DNA of 64,000 nucleotides from Piezodorus guildinii. Taxonomy: Eukaryota > Arthropoda > Insecta > Hemiptera > Pentatomidae. Every line of letters begins with the position of its first letter. Within the stretch, counting starts at the first letter, position 1. The stretch is from assembly GCA_023052935.1 (NCBI GenBank), contig CM041297.1, positions 97,734,484 to 97,798,483 of the forward strand. Reading direction: 5' to 3'. Shown here piece by piece: positions 44,630 to 55,935 of the stretch. The notes under the pieces are model-generated. The model saw nothing but the letters and a program-made list of their open reading frames with translations, made no database searches and was not told the origin of the DNA. Position numbers and translations under genes: made by a program.

Positions 44630-45850
44630 AATTACTCCCTCCTACACATTTCCTCATTAACCTGTTCTTCCTCACTGATGGATCCTTTACAATAAATCAC
44701 AACAGTTCCTTCCTTTTTTCTCAATCTGCTGGTGATGTTCAGGGCAGTGTCCTAGGACCCATTATTTACACAGTCTATACAGCTGATAACCAAACGTTTG
44801 TATCATCAGAAGATAATGATCCAGTTATTGCCTCCCACACTCTTCAATCCTGTATCAGAGACCTTGAAGTATGGTGCCAGAATTGATAATAATAATAATA
44901 GACTTACCGAACCCGAAGGTTCGATGCCGATACCACCAAATTCAGTCTACACAGACTCGTCCAATGTTCACCGTTCAAGCCCAAGCCCCCGAGATCAGCC
45001 TTGACGCAATCCTCCCATCGACGCTTCGGCCTACCTTTCGGACGCCTACCAGTCGGATCAGCGAATACCAACTTTCTCGGAATCCGTTCCTCACCGAGCC
45101 CAACAATTTTACTCGCCCATTTGAGTCTCCGCGAAGCTATCAACTCAATTATATTCACAGGATATAAGTTCCGCAATTCCGCGTTGTGCAACCTTCTAAA
45201 CTCCCTAGTGGCCTCATTTCTCTTCGGATCAAATATTTTACGCAGTAAAATTGATTTAAGAATAAAAATTAATTACAATAAATCCCACCAAATAACCTTT
45301 ACCCTTCCTCATAAACCTATGACTTCCCCATTAATAACTCCTCGTTAGTCCCTGTCGAACAGATCCAATACCTATCACTCCAACTTGACGAATATCTTAC
45401 TTGGAATCCCCATAAAATACTGAAACGACAAGAAACTGCACTGCGTTTTCGACTACATTGACACTTAGTAAACAACATTCTACCTATCCCCAAAGGTTCT
45501 TTTACATGTCCATCATACAGACATATTTAAGGTTATGGGCTGCTTTAATAACTATCAAATTCTTCTCGTACAAAAACCTTCGTAAAATCTTCAATGCTTC
45601 TTACTTCGTTACTAATAAACTTATCCACGATGATCTCTAAACGTTCCTTATACTTAAGCTTAGCCCGAACCTGTTACTATTCTTTCCATGAAAAACTCCA
45701 TTCTCACCCTAAACTACTATTTTAAATCCTTGATTAATAATAATCCGCCAAGACGTCTGAAAATAAGATGACAACGAGACCTTAGTATATCTGCTGGATC
45801 GTTGCAAATATAACTACCTACTTACTATTTATATTTGTATTTACTAGTTA
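44630..45850 (+). pseudogene. Jockey-like family 1 copy split by RTE-like insertion
   Basis: The left part to 44887 has CTGCTGGTGATGTTCAGGGC, CAGTCTATACAGCTGATA and GAAGTATGGTGCCAGAATTG. The right part from 45249 has AATCCCACCAAATAACCTTT, GAACAGATCCAATACC and CTTACTTGGAATCCCCAT, with stops. Intact sequence would be continuous across the insert. Confidence 0.85.
44888..45248 (-). mobile_element. RTE-like family 2, 3' fragment, with 7-bp TSD
   Basis: Flanked by AATTGAT (44881-44887 and 45249-45255). In reverse orientation it encodes HNAELRNLYPVNIIELIASR, RLKWASKIVGLGEERIPRKL and GRRPKGRPKRRWEDCVKADL, the C-terminus of RTE-type elements, and ends in an ATT repeat tail. The frame is open, so the insertion looks young. 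Confidence 0.85.
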
Positions 45851-46739
45851 CGTTATAAACCGAAGTTGTCAATTATATTTTTTGTTATTTCGCCAGGGTT
45901 TCTTGTGCTCGTAAAAGTATTGTTTTTTCTGTGATTGTTTCTTTTAGAATTTTTTCGAGTAGTGGTATCCGACCTCTGGCCAGGTAGCTATAGGTGAAAG
46001 CAGAATGCCCGATTCGCTTCTGATCAGAACTTCTCCAAAGAGGTTTTCAATTATAAAACATTCCCATACTATATTTCTTGCAAGTTTCTTTGTCATTTTA
46101 TTATTTTAATTTAAAAATGTATTTTGTAGATATGGGATGACATTTCTTGTAGTCTCATTATATAAAATCACTAATAATGTTATATCAAAATTAAAAACTA
46201 TGATTTTATTACTAATATATTTTTTAAAATTTTATATATATATATATAAAATTTATTTATTTATTTTATTTTATTTTTTGTTGTACAGCTTGAAGAAGTA
46301 TACGGTATATATATGTATACGATATATACAGAATCAACCATTTTCACTTTCAGTGGATGATCCACTTTCTGACAACTAAAAAAAAAAGAATTATCCGTAA
46401 GCATTACTTCGATTCATTTTAAATGTAAGTTCACAAGTGGTAATTGAAATAATTAATGCCTAGCCAATTCCCACATGATCTAGATATTTAGACCCGACAG
46501 TGTAAGTACGATGGAATCTTTATAGGTGGCTAAGAGGGTGAGAATGCTTAAGGTTTCGGGAGGGTTCGTAGATTTAGAGGTTACTGGTATACTTGTCCAA
46601 GGAGGTAAAAGGTTCGGAACGTAGATCTAGGTCCAAGGAGTGGAAATTTAAAATTTTGGTGTAGGATATAAGGTATAAGCCCGGCGTTGTTTTTAAGGGA
46701 CCGAGAAACTTGAAGAGAAGATGGTGCCTACAGAACCTT
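45851..46739. other. AT-rich stretch, no gene recognised
   Basis: 46490-46680 is G-rich on the plus strand (GGTTTCGGGAGGGTTCG) with no recognised content. The rest is AT-rich. Confidence 0.4.
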
Positions 46740-46830
46740 TGTTGTTTGCTTATTCATTTAACGTCACTTTTTGCCACTATGGCTAATCGGACTACAGTGG
46801 GAATCCTAAATTTTGCCTATCCATGTTTAA
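46740..46830 (-). mobile_element. SINE family B, 3' fragment
   Basis: TTTAACGTCACTTTTTGCC, ACTATGGCTAATCGGACTAC and CCTAAATTTTGCCTATCC match the family 3' end in reverse. Confidence 0.8.
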
Positions 46831-46839
46831 TACTATATT

Positions 46840-47151
46840 TTACAATGGAACGGAAGATTGAAATATTAGTATGTAGTGGAAGAGTTGATGTTTGAAGGAA
46901 GAAAGAGAGGTGGCTTTACGGACAGAGATAGGCAGCGAATTCCAGAAGGATGAGGAACGGACGAGAAACGATTTGTGAAAGGATGCAGTTTTATGTGATA
47001 GGGTATAAATATTGATAGATAGGGTTCTAGTATTTAACAAATAGATATCAGAGCGGAGGGTGAGGAGCTCAGTTATGTAGGAAGGTTTTATATTTTTTAT
47101 GTTTAATAAAAAACCTATTGATTTAATTTGTATGTAAAAGGATTTTTTCAT
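46840..47151 (-). pseudogene. CR1-like non-LTR element, ORF C-terminus
   Basis: The minus frame is open for about 100 codons and contains ELLTLRSDIYLLNTRTL, TASFHKSFLVRSSSFWNSLP and ISVRKATSLSSFKHQLFHYI. The pattern SF..R....WNSLP..VR.A.SLS.FK..L is the usual ending of CR1/Rex-type reverse transcriptase ORFs. The catalytic part is absent. Similar endings occur at 58100-58270 and 59830-60120. Confidence 0.65.
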
Positions 47152-47290
47152 ATAGACTCAGAGAAACCTAATGCGTGTAATTCCGGTGAAAACTCGAATT
47201 AGAATTTTACGATTGCAATATTTTACTATATATTTCAATCAAAATTTTACTATATATTTCATACATAGGTTAGTGAAAGTAAAAAAGTTG
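47152..47290 (-). mobile_element. Family M, terminal fragment
   Basis: GACTCAGAGAAACCTAATGC, ATTCCGGTGAAAACTCGAAT and TACGATTGCAATATTTTACT match the family's 5' part in reverse. A short internal duplication of TTTTACTATATATTTCA is present. The copy ends at TTAGTGAAAGTAA. Confidence 0.7.
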
Positions 47291-48184
47291 TTATTATGTA
47301 ACTGAATTACTCAAAAATTCATCTAGAAGCATTCCATACATTAAAGCAATAGGTTCTTTAATTCTGAATAGGTCGAACAGAAAAGATTGGACGTAGATAG
47401 TGTTCCAACTGTTATTAGATGACTGTTAACAATTCAATTCAAACGATTAAAATCATAGGAATGGCAGTAAAAAAAAAAAAAAAAAAAAAAAAACTTCGGA
47501 AGTTATACGCATCAATATTTGCACCGGTTTATCTAATACATTTTGTATGAGGGTATATTGCTCTCCTCCAGAGAAAATAAAGTTTGATCCTTGGAAATTC
47601 TCCATAAGTGGCGATCTGCCATTCTCTCCAGGGGGAAACTGGAATAAGAAAGGGAATAAAAGTATGGGAAAAGATGACGAAGACAAGGAGAAGCCATAAA
47701 GAGCAGCGGAGGGCAGTTAGGGAAGATGTGTTAGAGCCCTGGATATGACAACCCTTCCAGCAATATCCTCTCTCCTCCGGCAGGACAGTCAGCAGTTCCT
47801 CACTGGAATTACACACTTCCAGCCACCTCCTTCCCTACGTCACTCCTTCTCCAGGAAATAATGTCTTGTCCGCTCGAGGAATAACACAGAGTAGAATTCA
47901 GGTCAACAGTTTCTATATTTTTTTCATTAATTCAATTATTAGAAGATTTAATTTTATTAATTTATAATGGAAAAATCTGTTACACATTATTGTTATAGAA
48001 TTTAGAGTATATATATTGATTTTCATAAACCCAACATTATAGACGTCTAGAAATATTTGCACTTACTATCCATTATTCCATACCAACTCAAACGTTTCTA
48101 ACTTAGTCTATTTCTGATAAGACTTATTAAACCACAAAAATAGATATATTGTCGGTAAACTATATTAAGATGCGCAAACAAATT
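47291..48184. other. Unique stretch with GC-richer patch 47560-47880
   Basis: The patch contains GGCGATCTGCCATTCTCTCC, TCTCCTCCGGCAGGACAGTC and CCACCTCCTTCCCTACGTCA. It matches no element seen elsewhere in the window, so it is a candidate regulatory block. Poly(A) of about 25 at 47469-47493. Confidence 0.4.
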
Positions 48185-48810
48185 ATTTTAATTAAAATTT
48201 ACAACTGTATTGTTTAGCACATCCAGTAAATAAGCTATAAGATAAAATAAATGAAAATGACATTAGGAGAAACTGTAGCAATCTAAACTAGAAAGTCTCG
48301 AGGCCACCTTCTTTTCAAAAGCCTCGGAGGGTTGTCAGGAGTGGAAGAGGAAGCCAGGATTGAAAGTGAAGAGTGGGAGTGGAGTTTGTCGTGGAAGGGT
48401 TGTTACCTGGTTTGGGCCAAATCAACAACATATGGAACATTAAGGTCTTTATGGAGTTTGTTCGTGACATTTTGCGTTGAGGATTTTACGAAGGATTTTG
48501 GATTTTAAGGATTGAATACGGGAAGAACTTGATGGCTGAGTAGAGCTCTAAAGCTCAACTCCGTTAGTCCAGATAGGCCATGTAGATAAGCCTTTTATAG
48601 TTAAGTGGAAGGTTAGAGCGTCTGCCTAGTAAGTGTTGAAAAAACCGAAAGTGGCGAGCAATTTCTCGTCATTTCAGTCTAGTGTGCGGATTCCCTGTTA
48701 GACGTTTGTCAAGTAGGAGTCCTTAATAAGGGATTTCTTCAACTGGGACAAGCGGAATATTATTAAAGGACACTGTAGGGCAGGATGTCATAGGTTTACG
48801 ACCAAGGAAG
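48185..48810 (-). pseudogene. Jockey-like family 1, decayed copy
   Basis: Reverse orientation: UTR AAAATTTACAACTGTATTG, coding end CCTCGGAGGGTTGTCAGGAG, then TGGTTTGGGCCAAATCAACA and GGAATATTATTAAAGGACAC. Frame broken in several places. Confidence 0.8.
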
Positions 48811-49874
48811 CACACATTTAAAACAACTTATTTAAACCTTTGACAGCTATGGCTTCGATTATCCAAAGCCTATCATCTCCATCTTATTCAGTTTTGTTAG
48901 CCTTTGTATCGAAATGTTCTACACATTTTGTTATATTTGGTTCGTGAAATTTTGTAAAACAACTTCGGTTTTTATTCATACTAGTCTTAACATTGTAATA
49001 TGTTCATCTTAAATCAGATTTTATACATAACTATCTGGAAAGTTTTTAAAACATATTCCAATTTTCAAGTAGAAACATTTATATTCGTATTTGAGAAATG
49101 TATATCAAAGAAACATCACAATTTTTTTACAAGGTAGCTGATACACAAAGCATAATCCACAACTCTTCGATAGTTTTACGATACCTTCCAATAAACCTCC
49201 TATCCATTTTGTTTTAGATAACGTACATGATTAAAAGTGATTGTCGGTGACAGCTTATAATAAACGTTTTGTTAGGCTAAGTTTTTTTAAAATATCTTTG
49301 GCAGTGAACTCCAACGGTAAGGTAGGTTAGTGCTTCGGAATTCGTGCCAATAGGAACCAGAAAATGCCCTACAATTACAAAAGTGTGCTGAACTAAGAAT
49401 AGAACATTAGTGTCGTAAGAGGCTCAAGGAATGGCCGATTGGTCTTCTATTGTGTTTCTTATACCAATCACGTTCCGCGCTACTCCGACCACTTTCCAGT
49501 CCTCAGGTGCCGAAGATCGCTGTGATAGCGAGTCGTGCTAGAATTGTTGAAAACAATCTTTAAATATGCAAGAGATTCTCCTGACTTCAGTTTAGAAAGA
49601 AATAATAATATAAAAACCAGAATTATAATTTATTTGTGTATCAAATAAAAAAAGTGAAACTTTGTGGTCTAATTTCTAAATGAATAAAAGAGTACAGAGT
49701 AAATATTCATTTCTTATAAAATATTAACGCATTTAATTTTTTTAAATTTTACTCGTTAACAAAATCTAAAAATTTATGTATTGGTGGACCAATGAATCAT
49801 CGTTTACGTTCGTATGTAACCAATACCTATAGCCATGATATATAGGTATTAATATTTTAGCAGATGTGTTTTGA
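48811..49874. other. No gene; possible eroded family M trace
   Basis: AGCTGATACACAAAGCATAA near 49137 resembles family M. Nothing else was recognised. Confidence 0.35.
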
Positions 49875-50304
49875 TTCTTACCTATATACGAAGTACATAG
49901 TACGGGAAAGTATTGCCGTCGTGAACATTTACTAATTTTATTTTTCATCGGCAATACACGTTTTAGGACCCTCTTGTCCGAAACACCATGGTGTATGTGT
50001 GTGGTGACCGAGTGGTAAGTCGAGCTCGAAAACTGTAAGTTGTATAAAACTAAAATTGTATTTTAGAATCGCATATTTCTGAGATGTTACTGCACCTTTT
50101 TCGGAAAAAAATTGGTTAACAAGAAGAGTCCCTCAATGCCAAAAAACATTTTTACGAATTTTTTCAAAAACGACTCAAACAATTTTGGTTAAGCTCAAAA
50201 TATTGATGCAAACTTTAATGGATTTATTCTCATGTAGCTACCATTCTGATTAAAATATTCTGGCAGGGATTTAATGTCGATATTTGAAATTCTCTTCTTC
50301 TAAA

Positions 50305-50488
50305 CATAGGTATGAGTGACTTTTGTATATATTCTTATTGATTTTGTTTTGTGTATATGTATATTGTATTGTTATTATATAAATTTATTGTTTTGTATAT
50401 ATCGTGTGAATGTAGTACTTTATCACTATTAAAAATGTCCTAAATTGGACAGATTGTAATATTGCTCAATAAAGAATTGTTTCTCTCT
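50305..50488 (+). mobile_element. CR1-like 3' tail with 13-bp TSD
   Basis: CTCTTCTTCTAAA is repeated at 50292-50304 and 50489-50501. The insert ends GCTCAATAAAGAATTGTTT, very like the AATAAAGAATTGTTTATT end of the element at 58090-58485, and both carry a GTCC...GGAC motif just upstream. Confidence 0.7.
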
Positions 50489-50698
50489 CTCTTCTTCTAA
50501 AGTATCATTATCTTTGAAGATTCAAAAAAAAAAAAAAAAAAAAAAAAAAATTAACCGTTTCGTCTTGTTATAATCAATACAAAAAGAGTCAATATACAAG
50601 TTGAACGAATTACGTAACCAATTAAAGGAGAAAAATAGGAAAAGTATTATTAGTATTATTATTTTTTTTAAACATAAAATTCATAATATAGATGTATG

Positions 50699-50970
50699 GG
50701 GATCACTTGTAGCTGGGTGGTTAGCATAACAGTCTCCTATGCCAAAGGTCACGGGTTTAAACTCGCAGGTGGTCTTAGGATGGGAGTAAAAAATCGTTAG
50801 TTATGCCGTCCTTCGAAGGGGACGTTAAAAGGTAGTCCCGAGCGATGTCAGGTACTCGTTAAAAATCCCGATCCTAATAAAACCTGGATAGACAAAATTT
50901 AGGACTCCCACTGTGGCATCGTCCAATTAGCCATAGTAGCATAAAGTGACGTTAAATAAATAAACAAACA
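50699..50970 (+). mobile_element. SINE family B, full copy with TSD
   Basis: ATATAGATGTAT (50687-50698) and ATATATATGTAT (50971-50982) flank it. It is complete from GGGGATCACTTGTAGCTGGG to TTAAATAAATAAACAAACA. Confidence 0.85.
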
Positions 50971-51245
50971 ATATATATGTATAATATACCGTTGGAATGT
51001 TAAAGATTTTAGGAAAAAAATGTTATCTTATATACAAAGTTGTATAAGGTCATTAAAAACGGAAAAACTATGTGATTTTATTAGATAATAATTTCTTGTT
51101 CTTAGATAATATAATCCGAAACTCATGTTTCTATCGAAACACAACGAAATTCTGTAACAATTTCTCCACTCTGACTTTATTGAAAAGTTCTTAAATTGAT
51201 TCTAACAACGAAGGTAAGTGAAATTCGTGTGTTGCGCTCACCAGA

Positions 51246-52259
51246 TATATTTTTTTTAATATAGAGTTAAATAATTTAACATACTAAATTAGATTTTTAA
51301 AAACCTAACTTCTACCATTATAAAAATGTTGCATTGCTATAAAGGTTGATTATTTTTCATGCTATTTACATTTTACAGATAAAATGTAGTAAATATTTCT
51401 AGGAAATATTTGACTAAAAATGTCATTATATTGTTCTTTACTATAGTATTTATTTCTTATGGTATTTATTTTTCAGGTTATCAATTATTTTTATTATTAG
51501 TATTGTTATTTTTATTAGTAGTATTTATTTTCTTTGTATTTTATTTTTCTGTTGGTTTAAAAAAAAAAAAAAAATGACCAACAATAATAAACATTGTAAG
51601 AATATAAAAAATAATAACAACAATTTATGTACAATGTAAGAAGAATGCCCCATCATTGTTGAACTATTTGTAGTGTTTTAATAAATAAGAAAACTTAGAT
51701 TTATTAACAAATATATATATTTTTTAAACGTAGCGTCAACACTTTCCCTATTCTTCCATCTATATAATAAAACGCAAATAAGACAAAGAAACCTCATGCT
51801 GAAACAGAGATCAACGTGTTAATAAGATTTACAAAAAGTTGGGACAAATAACCGTTGAAGCCTGCGTAGCCTTCTTAGTAAGGATAAATTGGGGAGCTAT
51901 GGGAACAATAAGAGAAGAGTGGGAGCACGCTCGTGGCAACTTGCGGCAGTAAAATGTTTCGCAATGGAAAATCCTCCGCTTTCCAGGGCTCCAGCCGGTG
52001 GAAACCCACTCGGCAAACTTTTAATAATATAACTTGCCATAGACATATTACATTTAAGAGTTGTAGAGACCCTCCTTCTTAAATGATTTATCTTCCTGCC
52101 TGCTCCCCGTATCCTCTACTGCGGCTAATGGAATAAGGAATTCGCCCTTCTACAGCTTCCTTTCTTCTCTGCGTGCTTCATAAAGCTCTTTTAAAAATTG
52201 CCTGCCTCGTATATAAAGAAACGTTTAATAATAATTGTTAGATTAAAAAGAAGTGGGAA
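51246..52259. other. Unique stretch with GC-richer patch 51860-52160
   Basis: The patch has GAGTGGGAGCACGCTCGTGG, CAACTTGCGGCAGTAAAATG and CTCCAGCCGGTGGAAACCCA. It is not a recognised repeat. The remainder is AT-rich with no gene. Confidence 0.4.
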
Positions 52260-52550
52260 AAATCAGGAAAACTCTAGGAGGAAAGCATACCCAAGTCGGT
52301 TAAAACAATCAATTAAAACAACAGAAAAGTTTTCAAACTTAGAAATGGATATTAGGAAAAGACGAATGAAATTCTTCGGTCATCTCAGCCGACTACCAGA
52401 AAATTGATTGACGAAGAGAATGTAACATCGCTTAAGCACTCCACATTTTAGAAAGATGCACCTTCAGAAACAAAATAGACAAAAGGGAGGTTTCAACCAA
52501 AACAATAACAGTGCAGACCAAAGTGGTATGATGAGTGTAAACAGTTTTTT
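52260..52550 (+). pseudogene. RTE-like C-terminal remnant
   Basis: NLEMDIRKRRMKFFGHLSRL corresponds to SLEIDIRVRRLKFYGHMMRM near the end of the 1038-residue RTE-like protein at 24.8-27.9 kb. A decayed tail with stops follows. It belongs to the same clade but is too diverged to be a recent copy. Confidence 0.65.
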
Positions 52551-52673
52551 TTTTCAAAAAGATTGAAAGCCTTTTGGAAGAACAAGAACTCAAAAAAAAA
52601 ACCTGACCGAGTTATCTGCTTAACGTCTTCCGTTCTGGGGAGAATTCGCTAATAGTAATTGTTTGATATATTT

Positions 52674-52906
52674 GTGTCCAATCCAAAAAAAAATACTCTT
52701 TATTTTTAAAATCACATTTCCGCCTCTTGAGCCATTTTTAAGTTTCAACCGCTTCATCAACACTCTCGTCTGCTTACACTCATTTATTGTCCAGTGGCCA
52801 CAGTCTAGGGCTTCCTTAATAGGATGACCATTAATTAATAGCACGACAGAATAATTTTTTTTGTAAGAATATTTTGGAATATTGTTTTTGTTTTTTTGGA
52901 TTGGCT
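52674..52906. repeat. Short foldback, about 16-bp arms
   Basis: CCAATCCAAAAAAAAA near 52679 is inverted as TTTTTTTGGATTGG near 52891-52904. On the minus strand the interior holds TTGATGAAGCGGTTGAAAC, reminiscent of the CTGATGA...GAAAC boxes but without a real stem II. Confidence 0.5.
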
Positions 52907-53234
52907 GCAAATACATTTAACAATTATTAAACCAAAAGAAGAAGTGGAATCATGAAAAGAAAATTTGAATATTAAAATGTTTTATCCATGGAAATCCCTA
53001 ACTGGCTTTTATACTGCAAAGCAGCAATTTATTCTCCAAATTGCATACGTCGGAAATTGATAAACAATTTAAATAAGAAAAAGACCGATAACATTTTCAT
53101 GAGCTTCAGGTGCCAAAATTTATTATGAATATGTGACGGGCCTGATGTGCATGATGGAGTGAGGTTGCAAACACAATTAAAACCTACATGATATTAACAG
53201 CCCATGAAATATTCCATCCATGTAGGGAATTTAA
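52907..53234. other. AT-rich stretch, no gene recognised
   Basis: No element or coding region identified. Confidence 0.4.
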
Positions 53235-53525
53235 TCAAAATTGTTTTAGCCGTTTATGAGGAAATCGTTAAAATGTCCGAAAAACAAGTGTCTCTTCTGG
53301 TTCGCTAACATATAAAAAGTTGCTGTAACATTTCAGGTATATGCACTTCTAAAATAGGAAATTTCAGTTCTATACAACCTAACGTTTTCGAGATTCATCC
53401 ACACATGCACGGGACTTTTGCAGGACTTGGTCATTAGGAATCCTTTAAAATCCCTTGAAAAGTGCAAACCTGGTGGATAGTTGAAATCGCCAATTTTCAC
53501 GGTCGCAATACTTTCCTTTTGTAAT
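53235..53525 (-). mobile_element. Family M, 5'-part copy
   Basis: Reverse orientation: GTGTCTCTTCTGGTTCGCTA, GGAAATTTCAGTTCTATACA, GGGACTTTTGCAGGACTTGG and TTTTCACGGTCGCAATACTT match the family's 5' part. The 3' half is missing. Confidence 0.75.
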
Positions 53526-54517
53526 CCCCATGATTCGTTGTTGACTGGTTTAAGATTGTGATTTCTCTTCTGAAGAACTCTTTTGATGGATTGTATAAGA
53601 GTTATAATGAACGGTAATGTTGGAGAACATTTGTCAACTAGGGTTTACAATCTCTAATAAAGGACTTAGTTCTATGAAGTAATTTATGAAATTTAAACAA
53701 GCAAGTCAAAGAAATATTGAACCCTAAAATAATGTTTTTTTTAATCTGAAAAATCTCCTAAAAAAATTTTCCTCCAGGTTTTTCTATTTCTTATATTAAA
53801 AACGCCTGTTTTATAAGGTCTTTGTCCAGTTCCTTTTCAGTTTTTTGCAAGGATTTGCTCGCCAAGAGAAGGGAAAGTGGGCAGCTGTTCCTTCTCCCAA
53901 GGTGCAAACTTTTAGAAGCTGATCTCGTCAGCTATTATTTAAGAAGTGTATTTTTTAACAAGCATTTTGTTCTTATCAATGTTAATGTAATTTATTACAT
54001 GAGAATATCTACTCTTACTATTTCTTTTTCAAGTTGCGAGTGTTGTTCGTATTTTACATTGGATTTTCAGCATGTATGTTCGATTCGTTTTGTCGCATGA
54101 AATTGTTAACATCATTTACTTACTTAATTTTTATTATAAATGTTTAAAATTGAAATTTTAAGGTTCTTATCGTGTTTTTTCTCCCTCAGATATCTTTTAC
54201 CAGATAATTTTTCGGATGCGTTTCAGTGAAAACGGTCAGATGTCAAAGATCTACACCAAACTCGAAAATTATTTCCTTTCCACTATAATATATTTTATCT
54301 TTAACGAAGTGTGAAGGGACTTGTGTAAAAATAAATTTAAAAGGAGAAGAACTAGTTTGAAATAAATAAATAATGAATCAGGATTGCTATGTCAGGCTTA
54401 AGCGTATCAAATAAGTGCAATATCCAAAAAAAATTCACTCTGAGTAGGAAAAACGATAGATAATTATATCTACCTATAATTTACTGCTTTTATGCAAATT
54501 AATTAAAATTAATAATT
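53526..54517. other. No gene recognised
   Basis: A 92-codon open frame at 53822-54100 has no recognisable motif. The sequence is otherwise AT-rich. Confidence 0.4.
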
Positions 54518-54801
54518 GTTTGTTTGTTTATTTAACGTCACCTTATGGTACTGTGGCTAATCAGACGATACCACAGCGGGAGTCCTACATTTTACCTATC
54601 CAGGTTTCATTAGTATAGGGATCTTTAGCGAGTATCTGGCATTGCACAGGCTTGGTACCTCCTATTTACGTCCCCTCCGAAGGACGGCATAACTAAGGAT
54701 TTTTTACTCCCATTAAAAAATCCTAGGAACACCTGCGGGTTTGAACCCGTGACCTTTAGCATAGAAGACTGTTATGCTAGCCACCCACTACAGGTAATCC
54801 C
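54518..54801 (-). mobile_element. SINE family B, full copy with TSD
   Basis: AAATTAATAATT (54506-54517) and AAATTGATAATT (54802-54813) flank it. In reverse it reads GGGATTACCTGTAGTGGGTG, GGTCACGGGTTCAAACCCG and ends in GTTAAATAAACAAACA. Confidence 0.85.
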
Positions 54802-55881
54802 AAATTGATAATTAAATTCAATTAATGACAGGAAACTCTCGTCGAATTTGTGATTTGAATAACTCTTAACAGTTACTGCTTGTCAAACTGAGGATGAAAA
54901 AATATACTCAATGAAATTATCCCCCAGAATTTTTAATAAGTTGTCTCTATGTCATTCCATCGGATGAAATGTCTATGAGAACTACACGTGGTCTGGCAGA
55001 TAAGTTAATAGTTGACATTGTCTGAGGATGAGTCATTAAAAGATGATCGTACAAAACATTTTAAAATATTTTGCCTGGAGAATATTATGGCTAGAGTCCC
55101 AGACAGGAAATAAATTAGTCACTAGCCGAATATTCCATTGTAGCTGACCGGGGTCCTAATGCTGCTAGCATCCCATTGCGAATGAGCGGGGCAGATATCC
55201 TACTGCGATGCGTTTCCCTTCGGGCTATTGGACTCTACGAGGTTAACTATTTTATAATATTGCATATTATAACGTAACGATAACAATAAATTATAATTAC
55301 TGGTCTTTTTTTAAATAAGTGCTTATTTGTAATGAGTTCCACAAATTCAAAATGTTATATAGTTATTACAAAAATGACAAACTTCGTAAAAGAACAGATC
55401 GTTTTTATATTATTTCTTTTAATGCTACCTTAAAATGACTAGCTTCATTAAAATACAAAACCTTTAGATAGTTTTGTAGTTATTTTCAACTTTTTTTTCT
55501 TCATTTTTGAAGTATATGAAAATATTTAATATTATTGTTATATAATAATGTCATGGTCATGCGTGTTAGTATTTAATGTAGGATTAGAAATAAAGATTTT
55601 ATGAATTGATATTGCATAAAAAAACTTTCGTCAGAACATATTTAGTTCGAGATGTATTTCCTAAGATTCAAGTAACGTTCTTTCATGTTGGGAGTAGAAA
55701 TGGTGGCAAAATTAAGCTTGTTTTTCTCATCAAAATGTCTTTTTCCGGTTTTGTTTAGAACTCATACAATTTTTATCAACATTAACTTCATTATCCTCAT
55801 ATCTCAAATACACAGGGGCTTCCAAATTATTGTATGTATCCATACGGAATTCAACTTAAATTTCACTCATAATATTTATAT

Positions 55882-55935
55882 AGGATTACTTTGGACTTTG
55901 GAACTTTTCTATAAGTTCTCGTCCAAAGTAATCCT
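55882..55935. repeat. Perfect 15-bp stem hairpin with nested stem
   Basis: AGGATTACTTTGGAC (55882-55896) is perfectly inverted at 55921-55935. Inside, GAACTT (55901-55906) pairs with AAGTTC (55913-55918). Confidence 0.85.

Larger units (their letters stand above)
49875..51245 (+). mobile_element. Family M copy carrying two nested insertions
   Basis: Start GGGAAAGTATTGCCGTCGTG (near 49910) and end GTAAGTGAAATTCGTGTGTT (51211-51230) mark the family ends. A CR1-like tail (50305-50488) and a full SINE B (50699-50970) interrupt it, each with its own target duplication. Poly(A) 50524-50550 lies between them. Confidence 0.75.

Noticed and set aside
52620..52916. 98-codon minus-strand open frame
   Set aside because: It spans a short foldback with homopolymers and has no recognisable domain.
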